Under the pieces are notes generated by a model. It did not search any database. It was not told where the DNA came from and saw only the letters and a program-made list of their open reading frames with translations. Shown piece after piece: positions 21,886 to 34,865 of a DNA stretch of 64,000 nucleotides. A program made the position numbers and the translations under genes. How positions within the stretch are numbered: the stretch's first letter is position 1; every line of letters begins with the position of its first letter. The DNA comes from Diadophis punctatus similis (taxonomy: Eukaryota > Chordata > Lepidosauria > Squamata > Dipsadidae). The stretch is from NCBI GenBank assembly GCA_023053685.1, contig JALIGW010000003.1, positions 49,805,996 through 49,869,995 on the forward strand, given 5' to 3'.

Positions 21886-24102
21886 ATTCTGATGCCACAA
21901 ATTAATCTCACTGCCATTACATCCAAATGAACTATTTATCTATCCAGGTGCTATCACTTTCTTACAGTTCCAAGCCATCACAGTTTTGACATAAGAAATG
22001 TATTGTTCAGAAGCATTTGTGTGGTGGCGCGCGCACACACACACATATAGAACACACCACTATAAAAGAACACACCATCTCTGTACTTTGAAACACTTAT
22101 CTGGTACAACTATGTCTCAGGAAAATATTTTACATAAGCATAGTTTCCATATGAGGGAGATTTTTTTCAAACAAGCAATTAACCAAGTGGCACAAGCCAG
22201 TAGACATTCTTAGGCCAACAACAGAACATATAAATTTGCCAGCAATACCTGGGGCTGTGAATAAATAATTCTTCTTTCTATACCCCTGACCTGTTCTAAT
22301 TATGCATCTTCACAATAAGTCAACAAGCACAAAATATCCCAATGAATGTCCCATGGAGGATAAATTTTACCCACCATTTTCAGAAAGCATTTCTAAACTA
22401 CTACAAGTTTTCAAAGTTGTTGCCATGACATTTTCTGAAAAGAGGTCACAGTGAAAAGACATAATGAGGGCTGGTTCACAGATGTATTGTTCCTGTATGT
22501 AGACAGATATGGCTGTTCTTAGGAACCAACTTCTATAGAAAAACAGCTTGAACAGCTATGGATCCAACCATAGCAGTACTTACTTATGCTTTGCAAAAAT
22601 CTGTTCTCTCTCATTTTTCTACAGACCAATCCATATTTGCATTTCTCTGTGCAATCAAGAACATGCTGAAGCTATTTATAAATAGGAAAAACAGCCTGTA
22701 AATGCTCCATTACTTTTTACCTTCAGTTCAGGCTGGCAAAAACAGACGTTCTTTTGGCCTATGCAATCTTTAACAATGTACCTCTAAAACTAAAAGGATT
22801 GCAACAACTTGATGAAATCATATTTGCAGTCATGACTTGATACGGTATTTGTCAAGCTAGTGAAAGTTTGATTTATTTCAGAAAATATTTTCCTAATTGA
22901 GGCAGAGTTTTTTAATAATATACATGTCTCATTAGTCCTGCCTTGACAATCCATATAGGGTGGTGTACTATAACCAGGAAGGAGGAACATACTACTGCAG
23001 TTAAAGCAATACTCACCAAGTAGATCATTCTTTTCCTGAAGCTTGTAATCATATATACAGTATTACTTACATCAAGCCAACATCATCTTCTCATGTGTAC
23101 AAATAATGATGACATTGATCAGGAGTGGGAATCCTATTAAGGAATAAATTCTATCCAGTGAGGCTCTTAACCTTCATGTCAAAATAACTGGTATAAATAT
23201 TTTTATAAGTTTCTTTTCTCTCTGCTATGCTCAGCATCACAAGTATTAAAAAGAAAAAAGAGCCTGTAGAGTGTTCTATTATTTACAGGATGAAAAGTCT
23301 CCAATATATTTTAAAAATATATTGCTATCAGGTTATTGGTACAGATAGGAGCGGGAGTGTTCCAGATTCTTGGCGATCCTGTTCAGTTTCCCTGTACTTT
23401 CATATCCAGCTATCCTTCATATATTGCAAACTTATTTCCTCAACTATAAGAACCAGTAACTTGGGAAGAAGAAAGAAAACATGGAAGAGATTTAGAACAT
23501 TGGATTTTGCATGACATTGCAGGTACTATGAGTATATGATGGAATAAATCCAAACACATACAAAATAATGCTACTCTGAAGAGCAATAGAGCCCTTCCTA
23601 TAAACACACATTTCAGAATAAAAAGTATTTGCCTGGGATTCAGTTCTCTATCATCAAAGGAGTGTGATATTTAGCTAACTAGAAAAGAAACAACAGGTAA
23701 GTATATCCACAGACAGCACTGTTCTTCACAGGAGGATAAGCAGCAGCTTATACTACTGTAATGTAAAAGAGGGGGCAGTTATGATGGTAACAAAAGTTAG
23801 AGGAAGGATAAAACTGGGCTCCACAACAATGGCAGTCATAAGTATCCGTGTCTAACTCTAACCTCTCCAAGAGCTAACAAGGCTCACTGTTCTATCTGAC
23901 TTATTATAATAAAGTAAACGAAGCCAATAAGCTTCTATCTATATATTACTAAAACTCTTTTTGTCATGACCTTTGACTGGGCGAAACAGGACATCATCAT
24001 AGGAGAACAATTTTTGAACCACAGTACCTCAAATAGGTTAACTTATACAATGTCTTCAAAATCTGGAACCGCTAGCTCCTGAGGGAATGAAATTTTGTAA
24101 AG
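21886..24102. other. No feature recognised
   Basis: AT-rich DNA with a short CACA run near 22034-22044. The longest frames (95 and 71 residues) have no recognisable domain. Confidence 0.4.
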
Positions 24103-24127
24103 TTGTTGTTGTTATTGTTAAGACTTA

Positions 24128-25132
24128 CCGTATTTTTCGGAGTATAAGACGCACCTTTTTACCCCCAAAAAGAGGGTGAAAACTTGGGTGCGTCTTATAC
24201 ACCGAATGCAGCCCCACCCACCCAGCCACCCCCACCCTTTGGCTCTGTCTTCCAGCAATTTACCTGCTTGCAGGAAAGAGGGAAGAGCCTGTAAAGCCAA
24301 GCAAGTCAGTAGCAGTTTCCCGACGTACAGCTGATTAGGTTTGCCACGTGGGAAAATGAAAGTGAAACTAACTGCAAAGAGGCAAATAGCTGGGAGAGAC
24401 ACGCAGGTTTTTATTTTTGCTGAACTGGCTGCAAAGGGTAAGTGAATAACTATAAATGTCTGTAGAATGTTCAAATTATTAGACTTATTTTTTAAAGACT
24501 GATTTATTATTGTTCTAGAGCCAGGGGTCTCCAACCTTGGCAACTTTAAGACTTGTGGACTTCAACTCCCAGAATTCAACAGCCAGCTTTGTTAGCTTTG
24601 CTGGCTGTGGAATTCTGGGAGTTGAAGTCCACAAGTCTTAAAGTTGCCAAGGTTGGAGACCCCTGTAAATCTAGACAACTTAACAAAATAAAGAAGCTTT
24701 TTAAAATAAATGCTTGCTCTGAAGAGGCCCAATGCTATTGTATCTTCTTTTAAATAATAGAGAATAATGTATACTTCCAGAAATTTTAATTAATTTTAAC
24801 GGCTCTGTACAAGTATAGTCTGAAATGTAACAGTGTCCTGTTTAGTATTAGAGTTTAGTTACCTTGGAGTAGATCTATTTAAATAATTGGGAGGAGTTAG
24901 TGTGACTACATTTAAGAAAACTTTCTGGCATAATGTACATTTCTCCAATTCTTTGCTATTTCTATGGGTCAGGCACACATGCACAGAAATAAACAGCAAA
25001 CAGTGTATATCATCTGTGCTGTTTGCTGTTTGGTAAATTGCTTGGAGGCAGAGGCCTTTTTTCCTTGTTTTCCTCCCCCAAAACTAAGGTGCGTCTTATA
25101 CTTCGGTGCGTCTTATACTCCGAAAAATACGG
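24128..25132. mobile_element. TA-flanked inverted-repeat element, copy 1
   Basis: Terminal inverted repeats 'ccgtatttttcggagtat' and 'atactccgaaaaatacgg', extended by 'aagacgcacc' on both sides, flanked by TA at 24126-24127 and 25133-25134. No transposase frame. Interior differs from copies 2 and 3 (no minisatellite) and contains the palindromic element at 24532-24665. A TA duplication suggests mobilisation by a Tc1/mariner-like transposase; the family name is not certain. Confidence 0.75.
24532..24665. mobile_element. Palindromic miniature element
   Basis: Nearly perfect palindrome of 134 bp: 'caggggtctccaaccttgg' at the left, its complement at the right, arms including 'gacttcaactcccagaatt', and a loop of about 15-20 bp. 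The CAGGGGTCTCCAACC end is typical of hAT-type miniature elements in reptiles. I find no matching 8-bp duplication. A diverged partial copy is at 40803-40866. Confidence 0.8.
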
Positions 25133-25354
25133 TATATATCGCCTCATAGTGCAAGCACTCTCTAAGCGGTTTACACCATTAAGCAATGTATATTTACATT
25201 GCCCCCAACAATCTGGGTCCTCATTTTACCTACCTCGGAAGGATGGAAGGCTGAGTCAACCCTGAGCCGGTGAGATTTGAACAGCTGAACTGCTGATCAC
25301 AGTCAGCTAAAGTAGCCTGCAGTACTGCACTCTAACTGCTGCGCCACCTCGGCT

Positions 25355-28300
25355 CTTAAGTTGTGGCTGTTTCAGTGCTACTGGCTGTTGTTGGGCTGTT
25401 TTCACATGTTCTTATTTTGTTTCAACGTTCTGTGACAGTTTCTCAGCCACTTTTGCAATCCCTTGCTCCCTTCCCCACACAGCAGTGGCCACTTACTTGC
25501 CTGCTGGGAAGGGAGGGAGATTTCTGATGCTTACTGCCAGATTCTCACAAAGAAACTCAATGGGGAAAGCCAACAGGAAGTTGGAAATCACTCCTGCTCC
25601 CACTGCTTTTTTGGCTCACCCTTGGGCATTCTGCTTCTGTATCTCTGAAACAATGTAAGCAGTGCAATAATGAAAATGCTTCCATAAAAGACAAGCAGAG
25701 AAATACAGCAATAGCTGCCAACGGGACATTTTATATACCATTAATAACTGTAATGTATTGTAATGGTTTATATACCATTAATGCTGCATTCCTCAGCATC
25801 TGAGCTCCCATGTGTCTGGAGAAGTTACACTCATGTTATTTACTACCTAAGTTACTACCTATGTTATTACTATAACCAGTATTTGCATGATTTAAGCTAC
25901 TCTCCCTCTTCCTTGAAATTTAAGAAACCTGTCTGCAACAAGCTCAAGGATATCCAAACTTTTCCAGATATATTTCAATTTGAAAGCCTAAATACTACCG
26001 GTACATCACAATATTCACAAATATATCCAGCAAGTTCTAGCAATCCTAAATGCTGGCAGATTGGGGCAGAAATAGCCACAGCCACAGTCCTAGAAAAGAT
26101 GCTACCTATGCATAAAACTGTCCAAGAACTTGACAGGGACTCAGTTAGAAAAAGCTATTGAAAGAAATGATCTCTTTAAGTGCAATGGGGAGATATTTGT
26201 CTCTGATTTACCCTTGGCTTTTTGCTCTGGTTCAGGTAGGAGCTGCACGGGATGGCTGGCAGATCTGAGAGCATGGCACGCCCCAGCAGGCAAAGCGCGC
26301 AGTGCGGAGGAATGCGAGAGTCAGTTTGGAGTGCTCCCCATTTATCAAACTCATGCAGCCCGCCAGCAGAGCGAGTCTTTCTATCATTATACCTCTCAAA
26401 ATCCGATTCATACCACTAATCCTGCCTTCATTCCCCCAGATTAATAACATCTCTTTCAACCTTCACAGTGTGATAAATAGACAAAGAGAGAACAAAAGGA
26501 GAAACAGAAGTGAGGGAGAAAGCCAGAGCAACTTTAGATAATAAAGAGAACCAAGAAAGGGAAAAAAGAGGAAAGATAAGGAAAGAAAAGAGAGCTGACC
26601 TGACTCTGCTATTTACCTTAACAGAACCTTGAAGAGAGCCAGCTCAGAAGAGCTTTTAAAGAATGCAAAGCATTGCTCAAAGGAAGAGGGCTTGTTAGTA
26701 GCTCCTGCCAGCCAGCTGTTTGCTTGGAATACTTTTCACTCCCAGCATTAGTTCAGGTCATCAGTCATAACAAGTTTATTGGTTTCTTGTGCCTTTTCCA
26801 ACCAGCTCCCTTTAATGTGAAATTCTCAGGACATGTTCACTTTTTTTTCTTTTGCAAAACTGGCCATCCAGAAGCCTAACATGAAATGCCACTAATCAGA
26901 ATTCAAATTTGTTTGTTCTGCTCTCTTCGGTGACAAAGGACCAGATTAATACAGATTCTTAGGATCAGCTTAAAAGGGCAGCAAAAGAAAGGATACCCAA
27001 CCAGCTATAGGCAGAACATTCCTCTAATTTACAGACACAGGTTGTTACTTTAGGCTCTTTTTTCTTATCAGAAGAGCATACTCCAAAACTGACAGCATAT
27101 TGAAAAATTCCAGCAAAGCTTCATGAAAAATAGCTCATCAGTTTTGTCCTAAATTCTATCATAAAGGAAGAGAGCATCAAACAAATGCTGAAAGAAGACC
27201 AACTTTTTGGAAGTTTAGTGCCCTCAGAGCAGAAAGCTAGGATACAAATTGAAGGAGAAGGAGAAGTAACAGAAATGTAGCTAGGATATTATCCCAATGA
27301 TTGGGTTATTATTAAGCTGTATGGTCAGGCTAGTTCTGTTCACAAACCAGCCACCATGCCTCGAAATTACAAATTGTAACCAATTTGAAGATATTTGAAG
27401 ACATCTAAAAGTACATCCATGTACTCTATGACTCCATGCCATACACTTTATTATCAAATAAAGAGTATTTGCTATTCGTCCAAGAAGCTTCAAGTAGGAA
27501 AAAAGAATGCATAAGCAAATTATCTGATCAAACTCTTTTAGATCTACCATTGATGGCTTTGAGGTCTATATAATTAAACAAAAAACAAACAAAAAACCAT
27601 TGTACCAGTAAACAAGCATCTATTTCACCTGGAGTTTTTTATTTTTATTTTTAATATTTAACTCAAGGAAGAACCACCTGGAAATCGCTACAAATATTAC
27701 CCCTCTTATGTACTGTTCCACTGATGTTTTAATAGTATTTCATACCTTATCCCATTAGCTATCCTGTTCTACCTTAAATCCCTCAAAAAGTTATGCCTCC
27801 TCAATCCAATGCCTAGCTTCCCTCGGTAAGCAAAGACCTTGGATTTACATTACTCCATCCTTATGTTATGTTGTGGGGCTAATGCATCATGAACCAAGTC
27901 ATTTCAATGTCATATTGAAGACTGAAAGAAATCGCTGTCTCTTTCTGATACTGCTGCTTCCAAAAATCATTCAAGGTCTAGGAAAGGTGGGGGTGGCTTC
28001 TTTTTTAAAAAAATCTATATTACTTCAAACTCTAAAATACAAAGAATAGTAGCACTCACATACAGATTTGGTGTTTTTTAACGCTGTCTTTATTGGAATA
28101 ATTTTTTTCCTCCTCTATATCAGTGGAGATAAGATAATAAAGTCAAAAAAGTATCTTCTAACAATGGATTTCTTTTTCCTTCTGAACTTCAAATAGGAAA
28201 CTCTTATCTCCAGCCACAGTTGACCAAGAGAAGAGAAGAAAAGAACAGAGACACATTCGCCAAACCTCCCGTTTACTCCAAAGGCCATGCTAAATCCACA

Positions 28301-28696
28301 TATCCTCACCATCTTCCCTCACTTCACAGAGAAGAGCATTCATAACATTTTATAGATGACATTTACTCACTAGAAACACGGCTGAAACAGAAATGCTTCT
28401 TTTCCCCCTCAGATCTCTAAAATGATATCTTACCAAGTAAGAGTAGCTGCTGTAAGGACATATTTTCAAAGCCATCTTCCCACATCCAGTATCTATGAAT
28501 CAGTAATGGGAGCTTTCCAGTGTCCTACTTTTAGACATATTATTTTCCTGGTTTCTCTATTATATATTTACAGACACCATTTATATTCACAGAAAATAAT
28601 CTTGGACTGAATATTTTGGAATCAACAACATAGGTTTGCAGACCTATTTTAGACATTCATGGGGTAGAGGTCCTACATGATACTGATTTAAATTTA
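25355..28696. other. No gene recognised
   Basis: Over 3 kb without repeats I can name. The best frames are 25763-26161 (132 residues, plus) and 26130-26444 (104 residues, plus). Neither has a domain, a splice-compatible boundary pattern or biased codon use that I can see. GC rises slightly near 26230-26350, where a single-copy functional region is possible. Confidence 0.4.
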
Positions 28697-28926
28697 AGAG
28701 CTGAAGTGGTGCAGTGGTTAAATGCTGCGACTGCAGGCTGACTGCTAGTTCAGCAGTTCAGCTGTTCAAATCTCACTAGGCTCAAGGTTGACTCAGCCTT
28801 CCATCCTTCCGAGGTCGGTAAAATGAGGACCCAGATTGTTGGGGGCAATAGGCTGAACTCTGTAAACCGCTTAGAGAGGGCTGTAAAGCACTATGAAGCG
28901 GTATATAAGTAAAGTGCTATTGCTAT
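28697..28926 (+). mobile_element. tRNA-derived SINE, squamate type
   Basis: 'agagctgaagtggtgcagtgg' class 5' end (A box region), 'gttcaaatctcactagg' (B box region), body with 'ccttccatccttccgagg', 'gaggacccagattgttgg' and a 3' 'aagcggtatataag' followed by 'tgctattgctat'. The CTATTG units are the tail. Full length at about 230 bp. Confidence 0.85.
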
Positions 28927-30001
28927 AAATTGGGTAGTTTTTATATTGTGCATTTGACCATTCTGTACAGTAACCAAATCTAGTGATAAATCACATTCTA
29001 CATATCGAAACAAATTTATGTTCTTTCTATTGCCACTATTATTTTTCTCTTTTTCTCAGATCATCATTGTCTCACTGTTCCCCCCCCCCACATTAATGAA
29101 ATACAACAGTATACTGATAATACCTAAGATATATAGATGAGACAGACAGACATTAAATTTTTTCATAAGATTTAAATTAGTGTACAGTATATAAGAACAA
29201 ATCCTACTGTCTTTCTCAGAAGCACTTCCAGGCCATTGTATCAGAAACTTGTTTTTCACTCACACACAAGTCACATGGGGCTATCTGTCACACAAGGTAT
29301 CCTCACTTCAATCTACCTGATGACTGATGTTCCACTACCAGCATATCAGGATTGGCTGAGCACCCAGACAAATGTTTTATAACTCCTTTTTCCTCTCCTC
29401 CTCTACCAATGTCTCCCATGAGAGGTGTGATGATAGACGGTGACATAACTGCCTGTTCCCAATCAAGGTAATGTAAGTAATGACAGCTGACATGATTCCT
29501 GGAATGTGTTTCCAGTTGCCAGCCCTGCTGCTCTCTCATGTATAGTATAGCAGAACCACAGAGCTCAAATGGAAAGCAAAGAGGTTCCGCACAAGCTCAG
29601 GAAAACTCTAGGTAAAAGCTGGAATAAAATCCAAAATACCAGAGAGACTAAATTATTCTGCCCTACCGAAAACCTCTCAGAAACACACATTTCTTTCAGG
29701 CGATGGTCAAGAAATGTTACTGTGCTGGTGATTGATGCCTACAACCTTTGCAATATGAATACTTGGAAACCACCAAATTCAGGTTCTTTCTTATTTTATA
29801 GATAGATGTTCTGCAAAGGAATATTGTATGTGGGAAAATACATATACATACTTCAAAATAATAAATTACAATTTTTAGCTGACCCTATTATCACTTTCAC
29901 CATTATTTGTCTGAGCCCTCTGTCATAGCATAAGAATTTGTGGAAAAGACGTGATTAGCCTTTCACTGTTCATCAAGTTAGAGGAGACCTTCAGAATTTG
30001 A
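28927..30001. other. No feature recognised
   Basis: AT-rich, with a C homopolymer near 29079-29089. No exon or repeat recognised. Confidence 0.4.
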
Positions 30002-30257
30002 AGAGCCGAGGTGGCGCAGCAGTTAGAGTGGGGTACTGCAGGCCACTTTAAATGACTGTGATCCTCAGGTCAGCGGTTCAAATCTCACCGGCTCAAGGTT
30101 GACTTAGCCTTCCATCCTTCCGAGGTAGGTAAAATGAGGACCCAGATTGTTGGGGGCAATGTAAATATACATTGCTTACTGGTGTAAACCGCTTAGAGAG
30201 TGCTTGCACTGTGAGGCGGTATATAAATGTCACTAATAAAGAAATAATAAATAAATA
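30002..30257 (+). mobile_element. tRNA-derived SINE, variant with tatacattg
   Basis: Starts 'agagccgaggtggcgcag', has 'cggttcaaatctcaccgg' and the shared body, but carries an extra 'gtaaatatacattgctta' before 'gtgtaaaccgcttagag', and ends 'tataaatgtcactaataaag' with an AAT-rich tail. The split SINE at 24103-25354 has the same variant, so two subfamilies are present in the window. Confidence 0.85.
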
Positions 30258-31704
30258 ATTACTAAGAATTATTGTTACACCCTGCACTCTCATTACAAAC
30301 TAATACAAAGCACAAGAGGAAGAAGGAAGTCAACTTTTTGTTTTGTGAGAAGATGGAGAAAAAGAGAAATGCTTTTCAATGTCACAAAACTAGATAACTG
30401 GACAAAAATGTAACCTAGAATACATCTAGGTTTACATGTCTGACATACAGATAGGTAGTCCAATGAGAAGCAGGAGCTATCAGCTAGTTCTGCAATCTAA
30501 AAAGTGGAAACAAAATTGCAGAACAAGATGACTGTTAAATGTTGGTTTTAAAATGTCACAATCACTGTATCATATCCCTCTGTCCATCATACTATTTGGG
30601 ATCAATACAATTAAGGCAACCCAAGGGAAGAAAAATATGGACACTTTCAAATAATATATTAATACTGTCATTTCATGTGTTTTTCCAACATCTATATCTC
30701 CCATTATTAACTGGATAGCTTTATTTTTTGATTACTTTTGTTGACTGTTGTGTGACTTCCACCCACACAAGCAAAGACAAATTCAAAGAGTTAAGTAGCT
30801 AAACGAAAGCTATGTTCCATCAAATGAAAGGCCTAACAAGTCCAACATTCTGGTCCTTGGGTGGCCAGTCAGATATGTATGGGTGTCCCATGAAAAAAGC
30901 ATAAGCATGTTAGTATCTTGTTATTCATGTTCCCTAGCAACTACAGTAATATTTAGAAGTGCATGCCTCTGAGACTTAAGATATTAAACCTATTATATAG
31001 ACACACATACACAACTTCAATGCCTTCTTCCCCAGTTTGAAGAGATTCTTTTGAATCAGGAATATCTTTACCATACCTTTTTATTTTAGCCATGTATTCT
31101 AAACATACACAAATAAAGTGTACCGTAGTAAAGCATCATTTAAGTGAGTGACCCCCACACAACATCTAGTCAGAGAGAAATACAGTGATTAAGGACTTCT
31201 GCTGAAAACTTAAACAAGATTTGCTGTTATAATTGTCTGTCCTTCTCCATATACTCCTAAGACAATACCAAGAAATGATACCAGGATTTATTGTCTACAA
31301 AGTTTCAAAACAAATAGATTGTTTATTAAGCTAGGAACAGACACCAGACGATTTGAGATCTATTGCTAAGCTTGTCCTTTGGTAACTGAATTTCCAAGGA
31401 AAACCATTAATTTCTCCTTTAGTTTACTTGATATCAGTTTTATTTCTAACTTGTATAAATATAAGGTGAACTTCTGAACTAAGAGGGACTTGGAAAAGCA
31501 TAATGCTTCAATGCACATTTAAAATGGAAGAAAATATTTGTATGGGGATTTTAAAAATCAGCAAGGTGGCACTGTGCTATTTATGTAGTAAGAACCAACT
31601 CCAACCAAAAGACTAAAAAATGAGGCATTTGTACCATTATTGTCTGGAGGCAAATAATATAGAACAATCTAATATAGCTGAATTTGGAGAAAAACATACT
31701 ACAG
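30258..31704. other. No feature recognised
   Basis: AT-rich sequence with no gene, RNA or repeat that I can identify. Confidence 0.4.
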
Positions 31705-31885
31705 GGAATTCCCACTTGTCAACTGCCTTGTTTAGCAACTGTTTGAAGTTACAATAGTTGGGGGGGCACCTTCAACTTTGCATCTAATCCTCACCATTTA
31801 CATGCTTCACAACTGGCTTCCACCACGCAGAATTAATGGAGAACACAGTAACGTGATGCCCCACTTAATGACAGCCAAGAATTAA
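31705..31885. mobile_element. Decayed copy of the CAGGTAGT-end element
   Basis: 'cttgtcaactgccttgtttagcaac' type sequence (31716-31741) parallels 'cttaccaacttgccttg' then 'tttagcaacc' near the left end of 44939-45309. The rest, including 'cccacttaatgacagcc', is only weakly similar and the right end is lost. Confidence 0.45.
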
Positions 31886-34449
31886 TAGCAAAGAACATTC
31901 TATGATACTCTCAAGAAACGTGGTTCCTCATCTCCCAAACTTTACATACATTATTTTCTCTCAATTCTCTGTATGACCTGTCTTATCCTCATTTCTAGAT
32001 AGCATATTGCTTTAAACAGCAACACATTTTCCCCCTGGTATCAATCAGAATTTTCAGGGCAATTACCCTCTTAATCAATTATTGCTATCAGCAGCCCCCT
32101 TAGATTCCTTCTCACTGAGGCACAACAGAGAAGCTAAGGGGCATCACCAGATCAAGCAAATTCATTTTGTGTGGACATACCTACCTAACTCAGTGTAGAA
32201 ACATGTGAAGGACACTTCAAGGAGCATTTGACAAAATGAAACAAGCCAGCATAGGAAAAGGGATTTAAAGAAAGAAATGGATGCACAGGGATCTTCAAAT
32301 ATAGCAAGGGCCCTAAGGTAGACAATCATATGCTGTAGAACAAATGAAGTTATATTGGTTAAGATTGACTGCACACCATACAGTCTATATGATAAAATAC
32401 CACCCGTTGTCTAGGACATATATCTTATTTATTAAATGACCAACCTCAATGTTCTATTTTTGCAAAAAAATCAAGTCTAGAATGTATTTAAACCCAAAAT
32501 TTTGGTTTAACAGATAAATATTTGTACCTTTTAGAATACTTCACTTTCTCACATATGCATACAGTGGAGTCCTTCAAATACAGGTCCCTCCTTGAAACGT
32601 AATTTTTTGCACTACTCTTTTCAATTTAAGGAAGCAGGATTTTTCTGAATACAACCCTGTTCCCAGGAGGACTTTAGAGGACTCTTCTGTTTTGTAGAAT
32701 CTAAGAGAGCAAGTGAATTCTTGGAACATTAACTTCAGCTGCTATTATCATCCAAAAACTGATCTAATACCAGCACCATTAAATACTCTTGTGCATAGTT
32801 CTAACAAATTACCATGTACTGAATGCTGATATCTTCAAAGCCTGGACCCTCCCTCTCCTTCATTTCTTGTACAAACAGCTACTTTTCACTGACTAAACCA
32901 GGCTTTCCTATTTTGTATGCTGGGAAACACGTTAGCATATCTTACTGCACACGCAACTGTATTATAAAATATACTGTTTACAGTACTGGTATATGTATTG
33001 CTAGCAAATATTACTCGTAATGAAAATTACTTCACTCTTGGTCCATTTGCTATGCACAAAAAATGTCACTTGATGAAACTACAAAGGTCACATCCTTGTG
33101 CCAAAATTCCCCACTAATCATTTCCAGAGGACACCCCCACAGTGCCAAATACAGATACTGGCCCTGTATTGGTGCCTGTATCTTTTTGTGAATCTGCAGC
33201 TAGAGTTACTCAAATATGTAGGATGGATTTGGGTGCTATATTCTGGAGGTAGTTTTTTCTCTTTTCCCATCTGAAGAACATCCATCCAGACAATCCATGA
33301 TACATGGAGGAGAAAGGTTTGAAGCTATATTTTTAGGCCTGGCAATTTGCTCAGGCCTAAATTAGCATGGCAGATCTGCTGTGGAATTCCCCCTTCTATC
33401 CACTGTCTGGGATTGATACCTGTTCTTCACTGCAGCCACTTTTCTTTTTTAAATTGACTGCATTTAAAATTGACCAGCCTACTCCTGTCTTAGCAGGTGT
33501 AACTGAAAGGATGAGGCTCTGTAGCCTTTCTAGGGAATTCCCTATCTAGTAGCCCTGCTCTCAAGGAAGTTATGAGTGATGGTACCTACAGAGAGGAAGT
33601 GGTGTGATGGAATACAGTGAAGCAGCAATTTCCCAGGAAGGAGGAAGCACACACGGGGTGGGGGGCGGGGGCCAACACAAGAGGCAACATACAATAGCTC
33701 GGAAGTGATTAGGAGACAGATGAAGAGAGTTAGGATAGCTACTCCTTAGAATATCTCAGGGACTATCCATTGGGATGAGAGTAGTAAAAGTTTAGTCTGA
33801 CAAGATTCTACCTTTTGGATATAAGAAAATAAAGAATAAACCGGCTGGACTTCGTCCTTCTTGAGCTGGGTTTGACAAAAGCTTTGGCTCTTTCCTGGCA
33901 TAATATTCTTAGGGCAGTTTAGAGCTTCCACAGCAATCCTTAAAACCTTTTTCCTCAAACTCCAAAACTTCAATAGCCACTTACCTAGTGACTGCTTCTC
34001 AGTTGTACAAATTGGGAAAACCATTAGATGACAATAGTTGATTAAAATGTTAATTCACTGCTGCCACCTTGTGAATGATTGACCCATCACAATAAGGTGC
34101 TGTTGTTGTTTTTTAAATCAGTCAACAGTATAACAGGAATAGCAGTATAACAGTCAACAGTATAACAGGGGAATGCATGGGAGTGATCACAATGTTGTGC
34201 ATGCCAACCAGAGGAAGCATTGATTCCAGGAGGACTTGAATTTCAGCTGAGAAAAGTACCACTCACAGACAACAATAAACTATTGCTATTAAAACTGTGT
34301 GGATTGCAGCATAGTACACATCTGCTCCAAGGACACAATAAGAGTTTATTTTAGGGGTAGCAAGATGTAGCTCCTGGACAGTAGAGGAGTAGGGAAAAAT
34401 GTGTTAATGTGGCTAAAATAACAAGTGGAAGAGCAGTCCAATCAGAAAA
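31886..34449. other. No feature recognised
   Basis: AT-rich DNA with a G-rich run near 33656-33672. No frame with a recognisable domain (longest 92 residues at 33746-34024, minus). Confidence 0.4.
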
Positions 34450-34626
34450 TCAGTGAGGGAAGCCAGATTTGTTTAACAATAATGTGAGATACTTAATAAC
34501 TGTGGTGATTTGCTTAGTGACTGCAGAAGAAAAGGTCATAAAATTGAGCATGACTCACTTAACAACTGCCTTACTTAGCAATGGAAGCTTCAGTCCCAAA
34601 TGTGGTTGTAAACTGAGGACCACCTG
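34450..34626. mobile_element. Right part of the CAGGTAGT-end element
   Basis: 'gtgatttgcttagtgactg', 'gactcacttaacaactg' and 'ttacttagcaatgg', ending 'ggaccacctg', align with the right half of 44939-45309 ('gtgatttgcttaacagaag', 'gtcacttaacaaccg', 'ttagcaatggag', 'actacctg'). The left half is missing. A SINE begins directly after the terminus. Confidence 0.6.
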
Positions 34627-34865
34627 GGAGCCGAGGTGGCGCAGTGGTTAAAAGCAGCACTGCAACCTACTTCAGTGACTGCTAGTTCAGCAGTTCAGCT
34701 GTTCAAATCTCACCAGGCTCAAGGTTGACTCAGCCTTCCATCCTTCTGAGGTCGGTAAAATGAGGACCCAGATTGTTGGGGGCAATATGCTGAACTCTGT
34801 AAACCGCTTAGAGAGGGCTGTAAAGCACTATGAAGCGGTATATAAGTCTAAGTGCTATTGCTATG
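34627..34865 (+). mobile_element. tRNA-derived SINE, squamate type
   Basis: Begins 'ggagccgaggtggcgcagtgg' class, B-box-like 'gttcaaatctcaccagg', shared body, and 3' 'aagcggtatataagtc' then 'taagtgctattgctat'. Best-preserved copy in the window of the subfamily also found at 28697 and 38533. Confidence 0.87.

Larger units (their letters stand above)
24103..25354 (-). mobile_element. tRNA-derived SINE split by a MITE
   Basis: The main part, 25133-25354, is a squamate-type SINE on the minus strand: its 5' end is 'gagccgaggtggcgcagc' with A-box-like 'tggcgcag', then 'ggttcaaatctcacc'-type B box (here 'gttcaaatctcaccgg') and the conserved body 'gaggacccagattgttgg'. Its 3' 'tatata' segment is interrupted by the TA-flanked element 24128-25132; the A/T-rich tail 'gttgttgttattgtt' at 24103-24127 lies on the other side. 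Compare the uninterrupted copy at 30002-30257. Confidence 0.75.

Noticed and set aside
25763..26444. Two consecutive plus frames (132 and 104 residues) as exons of a host gene
   Set aside because: No recognisable domain, no consistent splice sites joining them, and ordinary codon composition.
28697..28926. tRNA gene, because of A- and B-box-like motifs
   Set aside because: The body, spacing and tail are those of the SINE family; no cloverleaf with acceptor stem can be formed from the first 75 bases.
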